Shown: positions 1 to 6,385, numbered from the stretch's first letter. The stretch is 6,927 nucleotides of DNA from JAGWRA01 sp035534615 (GCA_035534615.1 DATLRO010000016.1:1-6927); one strand, 5' to 3'. Numbers and translations: made by a program. The notes: generated by a model not told the origin, from the letters alone.

Positions 1-1
1 G

Positions 2-775
2 CTGTTCAACCGGCAGGACTCCGCGTCGGCGGCGCGTGTGACCATCATCAGCGAGGCGCTGGCGCGGCGGTTCTTTCCGAACGAGAATCCGCTCGGGCGC
101 CACCTCGTCTTCGGGTTTCCTCCCGACATCAACGTCTCGCGCGAAATCGTCGGCGTCGTCGGAGATGTGCGCGATGTGTCGCTCGCCAGGGAGCCCGGGC
201 CGATGATGTACGTCCCTTACGATCAGGCGCCGTTCTGGGGCGCGGTGGTCGTCATGAGGAGCGGCCTGGGTCCAGCCGCCGTCGCGGCGGCGATTCGCGG
301 GCAGGTGAAGCGGATCGATCCGGATCTGCCGATCACCCATTTCCAGCGGCTGTCGACAGGCATCGATGAGACGGCCGCGCAGCCGCGCTTCCGGGCGGGC
401 CTGCTCGCGCTGTTCGGGCTGATCGCGCTCCTGCTCGCGTCGGCCGGCATCTTCGGCGTGATGTCCTATTCCGTGTCGCGCCGGACGCGTGAGCTCGGCA
501 TCCGGACGGCGCTGGGGGCGACGCCGGGCAGGCTTCTGGGCCTGGTGCTGGGCGAGGGCGGCGCGCTCACGGCGGCGGGGCTCGCGATCGGCATGGCCGC
601 CGCGATCCCGCTGACGCAGGTCCTCGAGAGCGAACTGCACGGCATCGCCGCCGCCGATCCGCTGGCCTATGCCGGCACCGCGGTGCTCCTGGCCGGCGTG
701 GCGCTGGTGGCCGTCTACATTCCCGCGCGGCGGGCCACGCGCGTCGACCCGACGGTGGCGCTGCGGTCCGAGTGA
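2..775 (+). CDS. ADOP-type (MacB/FtsX-like) ABC transporter permease, C-terminal part, 5' end outside the window
   Basis: The reading frame is open from the first full codon at position 2 to TGA at 773-775 (257 codons visible), so the start lies upstream. Residues about 10-125 are the end of a MacB-type periplasmic core; the stretch around 'ARRFFPNENPLGRH' and 'IVGVVGDVRD' is the usual block before the last FtsX domain. Three hydrophobic segments follow at about 132-157, 184-206 and 220-243. The cytoplasmic loop 'RTRELGIRTALGAT' sits between the first two, and the protein ends with the family signature PARRATRVDPTVALRSE. All of this aligns by eye with the second half of the full-length permease at 3801-6254. 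By family knowledge it is an inner-membrane permease of the MacB/FtsX type; the substrate is unknown. No ATPase gene follows. A single-unit MacB-like permease cannot be excluded because the N-terminal half is not visible. Confidence 0.9.
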   Translation: MFNRQDSASAARVTIISEALARRFFPNENPLGRHLVFGFPPDINVSREIVGVVGDVRDVSLAREPGPMMYVPYDQAPFWGAVVVMRSGLGPAAVAAAIRGQVKRIDPDLPITHFQRLSTGIDETAAQPRFRAGLLALFGLIALLLASAGIFGVMSYSVSRRTRELGIRTALGATPGRLLGLVLGEGGALTAAGLAIGMAAAIPLTQVLESELHGIAAADPLAYAGTAVLLAGVALVAVYIPARRATRVDPTVALRSE

Positions 776-819
776 GGTGCCGCGCTCTCTCGTCTTCGCC
801 TCCCGGGCGCCTTCCTTCC

Positions 820-836
820 GGCGCCGCAGCGGCGCC
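820..836. repeat. GC-rich inverted repeat downstream of the first permease gene
   Basis: GGCGCCG (820-826) pairs perfectly with CGGCGCC (830-836) across a 3-nt CAG loop, 45 nt after the permease stop codon. It could help end the permease transcript, but no T-run follows on either strand, so it is not a canonical intrinsic terminator. Confidence 0.35.
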
Positions 837-949
837 CCCAGAGCTCGTTACTTTAGAGGGGCAAGGGTGTCCCTGCGATGCGGTAAGCTGGCGGCACTCG
901 TCGGTTGCGCGATTCCGGGCCGGCTCGGTTTGGCCGGAAGACACACCAG

Positions 950-1657
950 ATGACACGACGATTCGCCCTGGCACTGCTCGCCGCGATTGCGCTCGCCGGC
1001 TGCTTCCCCCGCGCCCGGGTGAACGCCGACTGCCGCTGGACGGGTGATGCCGCCACGCCGCTCGGCCTGACGCGCGCAGCCGACCGGCGGGAACTGACCG
1101 ACGATGTGGCCCTTGCCGAGGATTTCGCGATCCGTTATGCGGATCGGACCCGCGGTCTCCGGTCGGGACACTACGCAGGAGCCGACGCGTACCATGCCGC
1201 CCGCGAGCGCTGCATGGCGATGCTGCTCGCCGACATCGGCCGACTGCACGGCGTGGCCCCTCAGCGTCTGGCCGCCCTGCGCGGCCGGCGTCCGCTGATG
1301 GTGGACGTGGCGGTCGGCCTGTCGTTCGCCGTCATCTATCTGCTGGTCGCGACGCTCCTGGCCGGTGGCCTCGTCCACCGTTTTCCTCCCGACGACCCGT
1401 TGCCTGCCGTCGTCGCTTCGTGTCTGGTCGCCATCGGGCTCAGCGCCGCAGTCATGTTCACCCTGCCGGTCTGGGCCGGCGCGATCGAGGTGATCCGGGT
1501 CGGCAACGTGCATCTGAGCTACCGGGCGCTCCGGCTGCCCTGGAGCCGTCACCGGGCGGCGGTGTTCCTCACCGCGCTTCTGCTGTTTCTGGCCGTCGCC
1601 GGCGCCCGCTATCAACGCGCGCAGCAGCTGTCGACGCGCGCGGCAACCGACTCGTAG
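950..1657 (+). CDS. Putative membrane lipoprotein with three predicted transmembrane segments, function unknown
   Basis: The 235-residue product opens with a lipoprotein-type signal: MTRR, a hydrophobic stretch, then the lipobox LAGC with Cys18 as the predicted lipidated residue. Residues about 19-115 form a polar region with Cys28 and Cys88 and the conserved-looking stretches 'AADRRELTDDVALAEDFAIRY' (about 43-63) and 'RTRGLRSGHY' (66-75), presumably outside the cytoplasm. Three hydrophobic segments follow at about 117-142, 150-183 and 200-220, leaving a short polar tail. I chose ATG 950 over the in-frame TTG 905 because it puts the signal at the N terminus and has GGAAG at 936-940, 9 nt upstream. 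Third positions are G/C-rich and the membrane pattern is coherent, so the gene is very likely real. A lipidated N terminus followed by several helices is an odd combination; the first hydrophobic stretch could instead be an uncleaved anchor. I cannot assign a function. Confidence 0.8.
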   Translation: MTRRFALALLAAIALAGCFPRARVNADCRWTGDAATPLGLTRAADRRELTDDVALAEDFAIRYADRTRGLRSGHYAGADAYHAARERCMAMLLADIGRLHGVAPQRLAALRGRRPLMVDVAVGLSFAVIYLLVATLLAGGLVHRFPPDDPLPAVVASCLVAIGLSAAVMFTLPVWAGAIEVIRVGNVHLSYRALRLPWSRHRAAVFLTALLLFLAVAGARYQRAQQLSTRAATDS

Positions 1658-1709
1658 GCGACCGGGCGTCTCGAGCGGGAGGAGCGGGAGCCGCGCAGGG
1701 AGATCGACC

Positions 1710-1823
1710 ATGCCGGTGGCGAGTCACCGCAACGCTGCCAACGCCGCGTCCATCAATGCGCGGCGCATCATGCGTGTCGAACGGGCCGGAGGGACTGCTC
1801 GGGCCCGCGTCCGGCAGGAATAG
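1710..1823 (+). CDS. Possible 37-residue leader ORF ahead of the methyltransferase gene
   Basis: ATG 1710 is preceded by AGGGAG at 1697-1702 with a 7-nt spacer, a good ribosome-binding site. It opens a 37-codon frame closing with TAG at 1821-1823. The stop is 7 nt before the methyltransferase ATG at 1831, and the last codons overlap that gene's own Shine-Dalgarno-like AGGAA (1816-1820). The peptide (MPVASHRNAANAASINARR... ending RVRQE) is short and arginine-rich, with no signal or domain that I recognise. The placement suggests translational coupling or a leader role, but the ORF is short enough to occur by chance in GC-rich DNA. About three quarters of its third positions are G or C, which neither supports nor excludes coding. 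Confidence 0.25.
   Translation: MPVASHRNAANAASINARRIMRVERAGGTARARVRQE
1756..1768. repeat. 13-bp perfect dyad upstream of the methyltransferase gene
   Basis: ATGCGC (1756-1761) and GCGCAT (1763-1768) form a perfect dyad around one central G, ending 62 nt before the methyltransferase start. It could be a protein-binding site or a chance palindrome; it also lies inside the candidate leader ORF. Confidence 0.25.
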
Positions 1824-1830
1824 TGCCGAT

Positions 1831-2427
1831 ATGAGTGCTTCGGGAATGAGCGCGTTGCATTGGGTGCGATACGTGTTGGGCTGGGATGATCCGGCGACGC
1901 AGACCACCTCGCTCGAACAGCGCGCGCTGGCGCAGCACGCTGCCGGAAGGAAGCGGCTGGTAGAAATTGGCGTCCATGAAGGCTTCACCACGCGTCGGCT
2001 GGCCGAGGCCATGGCGGCGGATGGGGTGCTCTACGCGATAGATCCGTTCTTTGGCGGGCGACTCGGCGTGCGTTGGAGCCAACGGATTGCCCGCCGCGAG
2101 GCCCACAAGGTGCCCTCGCCGCGCAAGATTGTCTTTCTGCAAATGCTCAGTTGGGAAGCCTGGCCGTTGATCCGGGAAGACCTCGATTTTCTCTTCATTG
2201 ACGGTGACCACTCGCTGGAAGGGATTCGACGCGACTGGGCGGATTGGTCGCAACGGATTTCTCCCGGCGGAATCATCGCGCTACACGACACGCGTGTGCC
2301 GGCCCACGATCCCAAGGTCGCCGATCTGGGTTCCTGTCAGTATTTCGAGTCCCACATCAAACAGGACCCGCGCTTCGAGCTCCTGGAACAGGTGGATTCG
2401 CTGAGTGTCTTGCGACGCCGCGCATGA
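1831..2427 (+). CDS. Class I SAM-dependent methyltransferase (Methyltransf_24-like)
   Basis: The 198-residue product has the layout of a small Rossmann-fold methyltransferase. The SAM-binding motif I is 'LVEIGVHEGFTT' (43-54). The acidic residue ending strand 2 is Asp71 in 'LYAIDPF'. The block 'DFLFIDGDHSLEGIRRDW' (119-136) with 'PGGIIALHD' (145-153) is the hallmark of the Methyltransf_24 group. These enzymes move a methyl group from S-adenosylmethionine to an acceptor; the acceptor cannot be told here. No signal peptide is seen, so it is probably cytoplasmic. I chose ATG 1831, which has AGGAA at 1816-1820; ATG 1846 is also possible. The in-frame ATG 1756 lacks a ribosome-binding site and adds residues unlike the family. 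By hand count about 35 of the first 50 codons end in G or C, against about 43 of the first 50 in the 3801 permease, a modest hint of different ancestry. A possible leader ORF ends just upstream. Confidence 0.88.
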   Translation: MSASGMSALHWVRYVLGWDDPATQTTSLEQRALAQHAAGRKRLVEIGVHEGFTTRRLAEAMAADGVLYAIDPFFGGRLGVRWSQRIARREAHKVPSPRKIVFLQMLSWEAWPLIREDLDFLFIDGDHSLEGIRRDWADWSQRISPGGIIALHDTRVPAHDPKVADLGSCQYFESHIKQDPRFELLEQVDSLSVLRRRA

Positions 2428-2467
2428 CTGGTGACGATCATCGTGGCCTGCCAGCGCGCGAACCGGA

Positions 2468-2537
2468 CGCCACCCGAGGAGATCACCCGCCGACGGTACG
2501 CGCGAGTGCGTTTCAGAATGAGCACTCGCGGGTGGCG
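2468..2537. repeat. Nested inverted repeats between convergent genes, possible bidirectional transcription stop
   Basis: The inner stem is CGCGAGTGC (2501-2509) with GCACTCGCG (2522-2530), a perfect 9-bp match around a 12-nt loop. The minus-strand gene's stop codon (2513-2515) lies in that loop. An outer pair, CGCCACCCG (2468-2476) with CGGGTGGCG (2529-2537), is also a perfect 9 bp and shares positions 2529-2530 with the inner stem, so the two foldings partly compete. Lying between convergent genes, it is a plausible stop for both transcripts, but neither strand has a T-run after the stem. Confidence 0.5.
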
Positions 2538-3460
2538 CCGAGAGGCTGTGAAGGGAGCGCCGCCTCTGCTGATTCGACCGGCCCGATAAGTCTGGCGAAC
2601 TGTGCGGCCAGGATGATCGCGACGGCCCGGGTCGATTCGGTCTGGATGCTGCCGCGCGGAAACTCGAACGCGAGCCCCCCGACACACCCGGCCAGGGTCA
2701 GCAGGGGCACGACGAGGGCACCGGTCGCCCGGTCGGTGGCGTCGACCGCAGTCCACTGGGCTGACCGGAACGCGCGCGCGGTCGCATGGTCGGCGTCGGG
2801 GTGCACGCCGGGCAGGTGTGCGAGCACGTGATCCGGGTATCCGTACGCCAGGGCCGGTCGAAGCCCGGCCGTCCCGCCATCCCGCACCCAGACGATCAGC
2901 CCGATGGCACCCAGCACCGTGACCGCCTCGGACAGGAACGGTGCCGCACCGGTGAGGCAATCGATCTGACCGAGCCGCGTGCAGAGCCGCGCAGCCGCCG
3001 GCAGGTCGAGCGAAGAGCCAACGGCGACCCTGGCCGGAGGGGGCTCGATCGCCGGACGGTCAGCGTCGGGACCGCGCCTCGACGCCAGATGGAACCGCAC
3101 GCGAGCCAGGAGACCGGTCGCACTCCCGACAAGAGAGCGCAGCCGTTCTGTCGGTTCCGCCGCGGCTTCGACGGGATCGTCAGGTCCGGTTGGCGCAACA
3201 GCCGAGAGCGAGCCTTGCGCGGGATCCGGGTGGAGCGCCAGAAACTCCTGAAGAACGACGTCAGGCTCAAGGCCGATCGCCTGGGCGTAGTCGCGAACGA
3301 ACGCTCGCCGGAAGATGCCGCCCGGCCAGTGGGACACATCGTCTCGCTCCAGGTCCGCCAGCAACGCGACGCTAATCTTCGTCCGGTCCGCGATCGAGAC
3401 CAGCGCCACCTGCTGGCGCTCCCGCTGCAGCCGCAGGCGCGTGCCGAAGCTGTCTGGCAT
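2513..3460 (-). CDS. RodZ-type helix-turn-helix protein with C-terminal GAF-like domain
   Basis: The 315-residue product has two parts. Residues about 4-80 match the RodZ N-terminal HTH (HTH_25) pattern: 'FGTRLRLQRERQQVALVSIA', 'RTKISVALLADLER' and 'FRRAFVRDYAQAIGL' in the usual order. After a Pro/Ala/Arg-rich linker (about 81-150), residues about 153-293 look like a GAF-type sensory domain: 'PFLSEAVTVLGAIGLIVWVRD', then 'LRPALAYGYPDHVLAHLP', 'GALVVPLLTLAGCVGGLAFEF', and a closing helix 'AVAIILAAQFARLIG'. No transmembrane segment separates the parts, unlike RodZ itself, so the protein is probably soluble and may bind DNA under control of a ligand or partner. That role is inference. I chose ATG 3460 over GTG 3469 because GAGG lies 8 nt before the ATG. 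It is divergent from the 3801 permease gene and convergent with the methyltransferase gene. Confidence 0.85.
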   Translation of the reverse strand: MPDSFGTRLRLQRERQQVALVSIADRTKISVALLADLERDDVSHWPGGIFRRAFVRDYAQAIGLEPDVVLQEFLALHPDPAQGSLSAVAPTGPDDPVEAAAEPTERLRSLVGSATGLLARVRFHLASRRGPDADRPAIEPPPARVAVGSSLDLPAAARLCTRLGQIDCLTGAAPFLSEAVTVLGAIGLIVWVRDGGTAGLRPALAYGYPDHVLAHLPGVHPDADHATARAFRSAQWTAVDATDRATGALVVPLLTLAGCVGGLAFEFPRGSIQTESTRAVAIILAAQFARLIGPVESAEAALPSQPLGATRECSF

Positions 3461-3468
3461 GAAGTGCA

Positions 3469-3472
3469 CCTC
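3469..3472 (-). promoter_or_regulatory. Ribosome binding site of the HTH/GAF gene
   Basis: Read on the minus strand, GAGG (3472 to 3469) is followed by an 8-nt spacer and ATG at 3460-3458. The upstream in-frame GTG begins at 3469 and shares its first G with this motif, so the ATG is the better start. Confidence 0.6.
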
Positions 3473-3790
3473 GAGTAAAGCCGGTCGAGCCGGGGCGTCT
3501 ATGCAAAGTCGTCACCAGCCTGCCGGCCAGAGCAAGTGCGTGGCTCGCTGCAGAATCGACGGCTTCGGTGCGGGTCGCGCGCTCCAGCCCCGAGCGACCA
3601 GGCAGCTTCTGCCGCGCTGCAATGTAACAAGGAATCTGGCATTGGAAGGCGCACGTCCCGGCTCCAGCTCATCCGTTCCATAAACTTGCAGCGGCTCTCT
3701 CTCGTCTAAGTCCGTGCCGACGGGAGTTCTACTCGATGGCACGGGACCGGACGGGACCGCCCGGCGCCAGAGCCCCCGGGCCGGCCGCGC
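3473..3790. other. Divergent intergenic region between the HTH/GAF gene and the second permease gene
   Basis: This stretch of about 320 bp should hold the start regions of two divergent genes. I find no convincing coding frame and no -35/-10 pair with good spacing on either strand. The least GC-rich pieces are about 3620-3643 and 3678-3690, the likeliest places for promoter melting. A tandem 10-bp repeat lies at 3741-3760. TCGAG occurs at 3471-3475 and again at 3485-3489, and CCGG flanks the second copy (3481-3484 and 3490-3493). Confidence 0.5.
3741..3760. repeat. Tandem 10-bp repeat upstream of the permease start
   Basis: Two adjacent 10-mers, ACGGGACCGG (3741-3750) and ACGGGACCGC (3751-3760), match at 9 of 10 positions. 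They begin 60 nt before the GTG start of the permease gene. The period is close to one helical turn, so it may be a binding site or a small slippage duplication. Confidence 0.4.
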
Positions 3791-3796
3791 AGGAGG
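3791..3796 (+). promoter_or_regulatory. Ribosome binding site fixing the GTG start of the ADOP permease
   Basis: AGGAGG lies 4 nt before GTG 3801 (5 nt if GGAG at 3792-3795 is the pairing core). It is the only strong Shine-Dalgarno motif near the start and supports GTG 3801 over the in-frame GTG 3714. Confidence 0.7.
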
Positions 3797-3800
3797 AGTC

Positions 3801-6254
3801 GTGGAGGTACTGCTGCAGGACATTCGCTACGGCTGTCGCACGATTGCGAAGTCGCCCGGGTTCGCGGCCATTGCCACGCTGACGCTGGCGCTCGGGATCG
3901 GCGCCAGCACGGCGCTCTTCTCGGTGGTGAATGGCGTGCTCCTCAACCCTCTCCCCTATGCCCAGCCGAACCGCCTGGTCGCGATCTACACGCGCTCGAA
4001 GGAGTTCAAGCGCTCGTCGATTTCCTATCCGAATTTTCTCGACTGGGCACGGGACCAGCAGGCGTTCACGGGGATTGCCGCGTTCCGGCAGGACGACTTC
4101 ACCCTGACGGAGATGGGCGAGCCGGAGCGCCTGAAAGTGGAGATGGTCTCGGCGAATTTCTTCTCGCTGCTGGGTATCAAACCGGTGATCGGCCGGCTGT
4201 TCCGGTCGGACGAGGATGTCGTGGGCGCGCAACCCGTCGTCCTGATCAGCGGCGGCCTGTGGGCGAGACAATTCGCTTCTTCGCCGGACGTGCTGGGCAG
4301 GACGCTGGTGCTCGACGGCACCGGGTATACGGTCGCGGGGGTGATTCCGGGCGATTTTCAGTATCAGAGCGGCAACTTCCACGAGAACGCCGACCTGTAC
4401 GTGCCGATCGGGCAGTGGAACGATCCGACGTTCCGCCGGCGCGACACGGGCATGGGCATGGATGCGGTCGGGCGGTTGAAGCCGGGGGTCACGCTCGAAC
4501 AGGCGCAATCCGCGATGAACGCCATTGCGGCTCATCTGGCCCAGACGTATCCGGATGCCGACAAAGGTTCAGGCATCACGCTGATCCCGCTGAAACAGGA
4601 CGTGGTCGGCAGGATCAGGCCCTTCCTGCTGGTGCTGCTCGCGGCGGTGGGGTTCGTGCTGCTGATTGCCTGCGTCAACGTGGCGAATCTGCTGCTGGCG
4701 CGCTCGACGGGCCGTACGCGGGAATTCGCGATCCGGGCGGCGCTGGGTGCCGGTCGTGGGCGCGTGATTCGTCAACTCCTCACGGAAAGCGCGCTGCTGG
4801 CCTGTGCGGGAGGTGTACTGGGCATCCTGCTGGCGGCGTGGGGAACCCGGACAGCCATTCGCCTGCTTCCCGAGGCCCTGCCACGGACGCAGGGTGTCCA
4901 GATTGACGGGCGCGTGCTGCTCTTCTCGCTGGGCGCGTCGCTGCTGGCGGGCATCCTGTTCGGCCTGGCGCCGGCGCTCAAGACCTCCCGCACCGACGTC
5001 CACGACACGCTCAAGGAAGGCGGGCGCGGCGGGAGCGGCGTGCGCCACCGGACGCAGACGACCTTCGTGATCGTGGAGGTGGCGCTGGCGCTCGTGCTGC
5101 TGGTGGGCGCGGGACTGATGATCCGCACGCTGGCGAAGCTCTGGAGCGTGAATCCCGGCTTCGACCCCCACGACGTGGTGACCTTTGCGGTGTCATACCC
5201 GGCCGGCATGGGGTCGACGCCGGATGCCATCCGCGCCTCCATGCGCCAGCTCCAGAGCAAGATCGCGAGTGTGCCGGGCGTCGAGGCGGCCTCGCTCTCG
5301 GGCGGCGCGATGCCAATGGCCGGAGACTCGGAGATGCCGTTCTGGATCGAGGGGCAGCCCAAACCGTCGACGGAGGCGGAGATGAAGACCGCGCTCTTCT
5401 ACGGGGTCAGCCCCTCGTACTTCAAAGCCATGGGCATTCCGCTCGAGCGCGGCCGCTTCCTGACGTCGCAGGATGACGAACACGGGCCGTTCGTCATCGA
5501 CATCGATCAGGAGTTCGCGAGACTGTACTTCCCCGGCCGGAATCCGATCGGCCAGCACGTGCATTTCGCGATCCTGAATCAGACGGCGACGATTGTCGGG
5601 GTCGTGGGGCACGTGAAGCAGTGGGGACTCGACGAGAATGCGGCCTCGCCCGTTCTGGCGCAATTCTATTTTCCCGTCGTACAGATGCCGGACAGGTTCT
5701 TGCCGCTGATGGCGCGCGGGTCAGGCGTGGTGGTGAGGACGCGGAACGCGCCCGCGGCCGAGATGGGTGCGATCCGCCATGCGATCGACGGCCTGCACGA
5801 TCAGGTCGTGATGTACGGCGCCGAGACGATGGACGCGATCATCGCCCGCTCGCTGGCGGCGCGGCGCTTCTCGATGATGCTGCTGGGCGTGTTTGCGGCC
5901 CTGGCGCTCGTACTGGCCTCGATCGGACTCTACGGCGTCATTTCGTATCTGGTCGGCCAGCGGACCCACGAGATCGGGATTCGCCTGGCGCTCGGCGCGC
6001 AGAAGCGGGACATCCTGCGGCTCATCCTGGGCCAGGGCACGAGAATGGCGCTCATCGGAGTGGGCGTGGGCCTCGCGGGTTCACTCGCGCTCATGCGGCT
6101 GATGGGCACCCTGCTGTACGGCGTCAGCGCGTCCGACCCGCTCACGTTCGCGGCCGTGGCCGGTCTCCTGATCCTCGTGGCGGTGGCGGCATGCTACGTG
6201 CCGGCACGCCGGGCGATGCGGGTGGATCAGATGGTGGCCTTGCGATACGAGTAG
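3801..6254 (+). CDS. Full-length ADOP family permease (duplicated MacB_PCD-FtsX)
   Basis: The 817-residue product contains two MacB-like halves. It begins with the family N terminus 'LLQDIRYGCRTIAKSPGFAA', with TM1 at about 20-45 and a first periplasmic core at about 50-265. Four helices follow, at about 274-299, 330-350, 372-394 and 422-442. A second periplasmic core spans about 455-680 and three last helices lie at about 691-716, 746-766 and 779-800. Each half carries the same loop, 'REFAIRAALGAGRGR' (308-322) and 'THEIGIRLALGAQKR' (722-736), and the end is the signature PARRAMRVDQMVALRYE. Length and order match the ADOP class, abundant in Acidobacteriota. By homology to MacB/FtsX it would couple ATP use elsewhere to work in the periplasm or to export; the substrate is unknown. 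No ATPase gene is adjacent. GTG 3801 is chosen from AGGAGG just upstream and from the family N terminus; GTG 3714 would add 29 Gly/Arg-rich residues with no counterpart. Confidence 0.95.
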   Translation: MEVLLQDIRYGCRTIAKSPGFAAIATLTLALGIGASTALFSVVNGVLLNPLPYAQPNRLVAIYTRSKEFKRSSISYPNFLDWARDQQAFTGIAAFRQDDFTLTEMGEPERLKVEMVSANFFSLLGIKPVIGRLFRSDEDVVGAQPVVLISGGLWARQFASSPDVLGRTLVLDGTGYTVAGVIPGDFQYQSGNFHENADLYVPIGQWNDPTFRRRDTGMGMDAVGRLKPGVTLEQAQSAMNAIAAHLAQTYPDADKGSGITLIPLKQDVVGRIRPFLLVLLAAVGFVLLIACVNVANLLLARSTGRTREFAIRAALGAGRGRVIRQLLTESALLACAGGVLGILLAAWGTRTAIRLLPEALPRTQGVQIDGRVLLFSLGASLLAGILFGLAPALKTSRTDVHDTLKEGGRGGSGVRHRTQTTFVIVEVALALVLLVGAGLMIRTLAKLWSVNPGFDPHDVVTFAVSYPAGMGSTPDAIRASMRQLQSKIASVPGVEAASLSGGAMPMAGDSEMPFWIEGQPKPSTEAEMKTALFYGVSPSYFKAMGIPLERGRFLTSQDDEHGPFVIDIDQEFARLYFPGRNPIGQHVHFAILNQTATIVGVVGHVKQWGLDENAASPVLAQFYFPVVQMPDRFLPLMARGSGVVVRTRNAPAAEMGAIRHAIDGLHDQVVMYGAETMDAIIARSLAARRFSMMLLGVFAALALVLASIGLYGVISYLVGQRTHEIGIRLALGAQKRDILRLILGQGTRMALIGVGVGLAGSLALMRLMGTLLYGVSASDPLTFAAVAGLLILVAVAACYVPARRAMRVDQMVALRYE

Positions 6255-6291
6255 CTCGTGGCGCGCGCGCGGGAGGCTCAGGCACGAGTAG
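6247..6291. repeat. Short repeats and inverted repeats after the permease stop codon
   Basis: ACGAG (6247-6251) and CTCGT (6255-6259) flank the TAG stop as a perfect dyad. CTCGTG (6255-6260) can also pair with CACGAG (6283-6288) around a GC-rich 22-nt loop. ACGAGTAG occurs twice (6247-6254 and 6284-6291). Two mutually exclusive small hairpins are therefore possible; there is no T-run, so termination here is uncertain. Confidence 0.3.
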
Positions 6292-6299
6292 AATCAGTC

Positions 6300-6330
6300 G
6301 TGACCTTCGTCCGCTGTTGTGCTCTACACT
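6300..6330 (+). promoter_or_regulatory. Weak candidate sigma-70-type promoter for the DksA-like gene
   Basis: TACACT (6325-6330) is a fair -10 match, and GTGACC (6300-6305) matches 4 of 6 positions of TTGACA at a long 19-nt spacing. It would start transcription about 55 nt before ATG 6392. The match is weak and could be chance. Confidence 0.2.
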
Positions 6331-6380
6331 TGTCAAGGACCCGTTCGCGAGCGCACGCGCAGCCGACACCAACTCGGCGA

Positions 6381-6385
6381 AGGAG
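6381..6385 (+). promoter_or_regulatory. Ribosome binding site of the DksA-like gene
   Basis: AGGAG is followed by a 6-nt spacer and ATG 6392. It fixes the start inside a frame that stays open far upstream through the permease gene. Confidence 0.75.

Noticed and set aside
864..876. AGGG-TGT-CCCT dyad ahead of the lipoprotein gene as a possible riboswitch or terminator
   Set aside because: The stem is only four pairs, with two more possible across a bulge; no T-run or recognisable aptamer consensus is present.
848..1711. A long minus-strand open frame opposite the lipoprotein gene (287 codons)
   Set aside because: Its product is rich in Arg, Gln, Asp and His with no domain or hydrophobic pattern, as expected from the antisense of a GC-rich membrane protein gene. 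The plus frame has a signal, helices and a ribosome-binding site.
1420..1830. Upstream extension of the methyltransferase frame
   Set aside because: It overlaps the lipoprotein gene and adds low-complexity residues; the family match begins after ATG 1831. In-frame ATG 1756 has no ribosome-binding site.
2337..2960. A minus-strand frame of 207 codons overlapping the ends of the methyltransferase and HTH/GAF genes
   Set aside because: It would overlap two well-supported genes and gives an Arg/Pro-rich product typical of a shadow frame.
2786..3478. A plus-strand open frame of 230 codons opposite the HTH/GAF gene
   Set aside because: Its product is Arg-rich and shows no domain, while the minus frame has recognisable HTH and GAF-like patterns.
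3637..3652. A sigma-54-like promoter (TGGCAT followed by GC)
   Set aside because: The GG-to-GC spacing is 11 rather than 10 and the TTGC block is absent.
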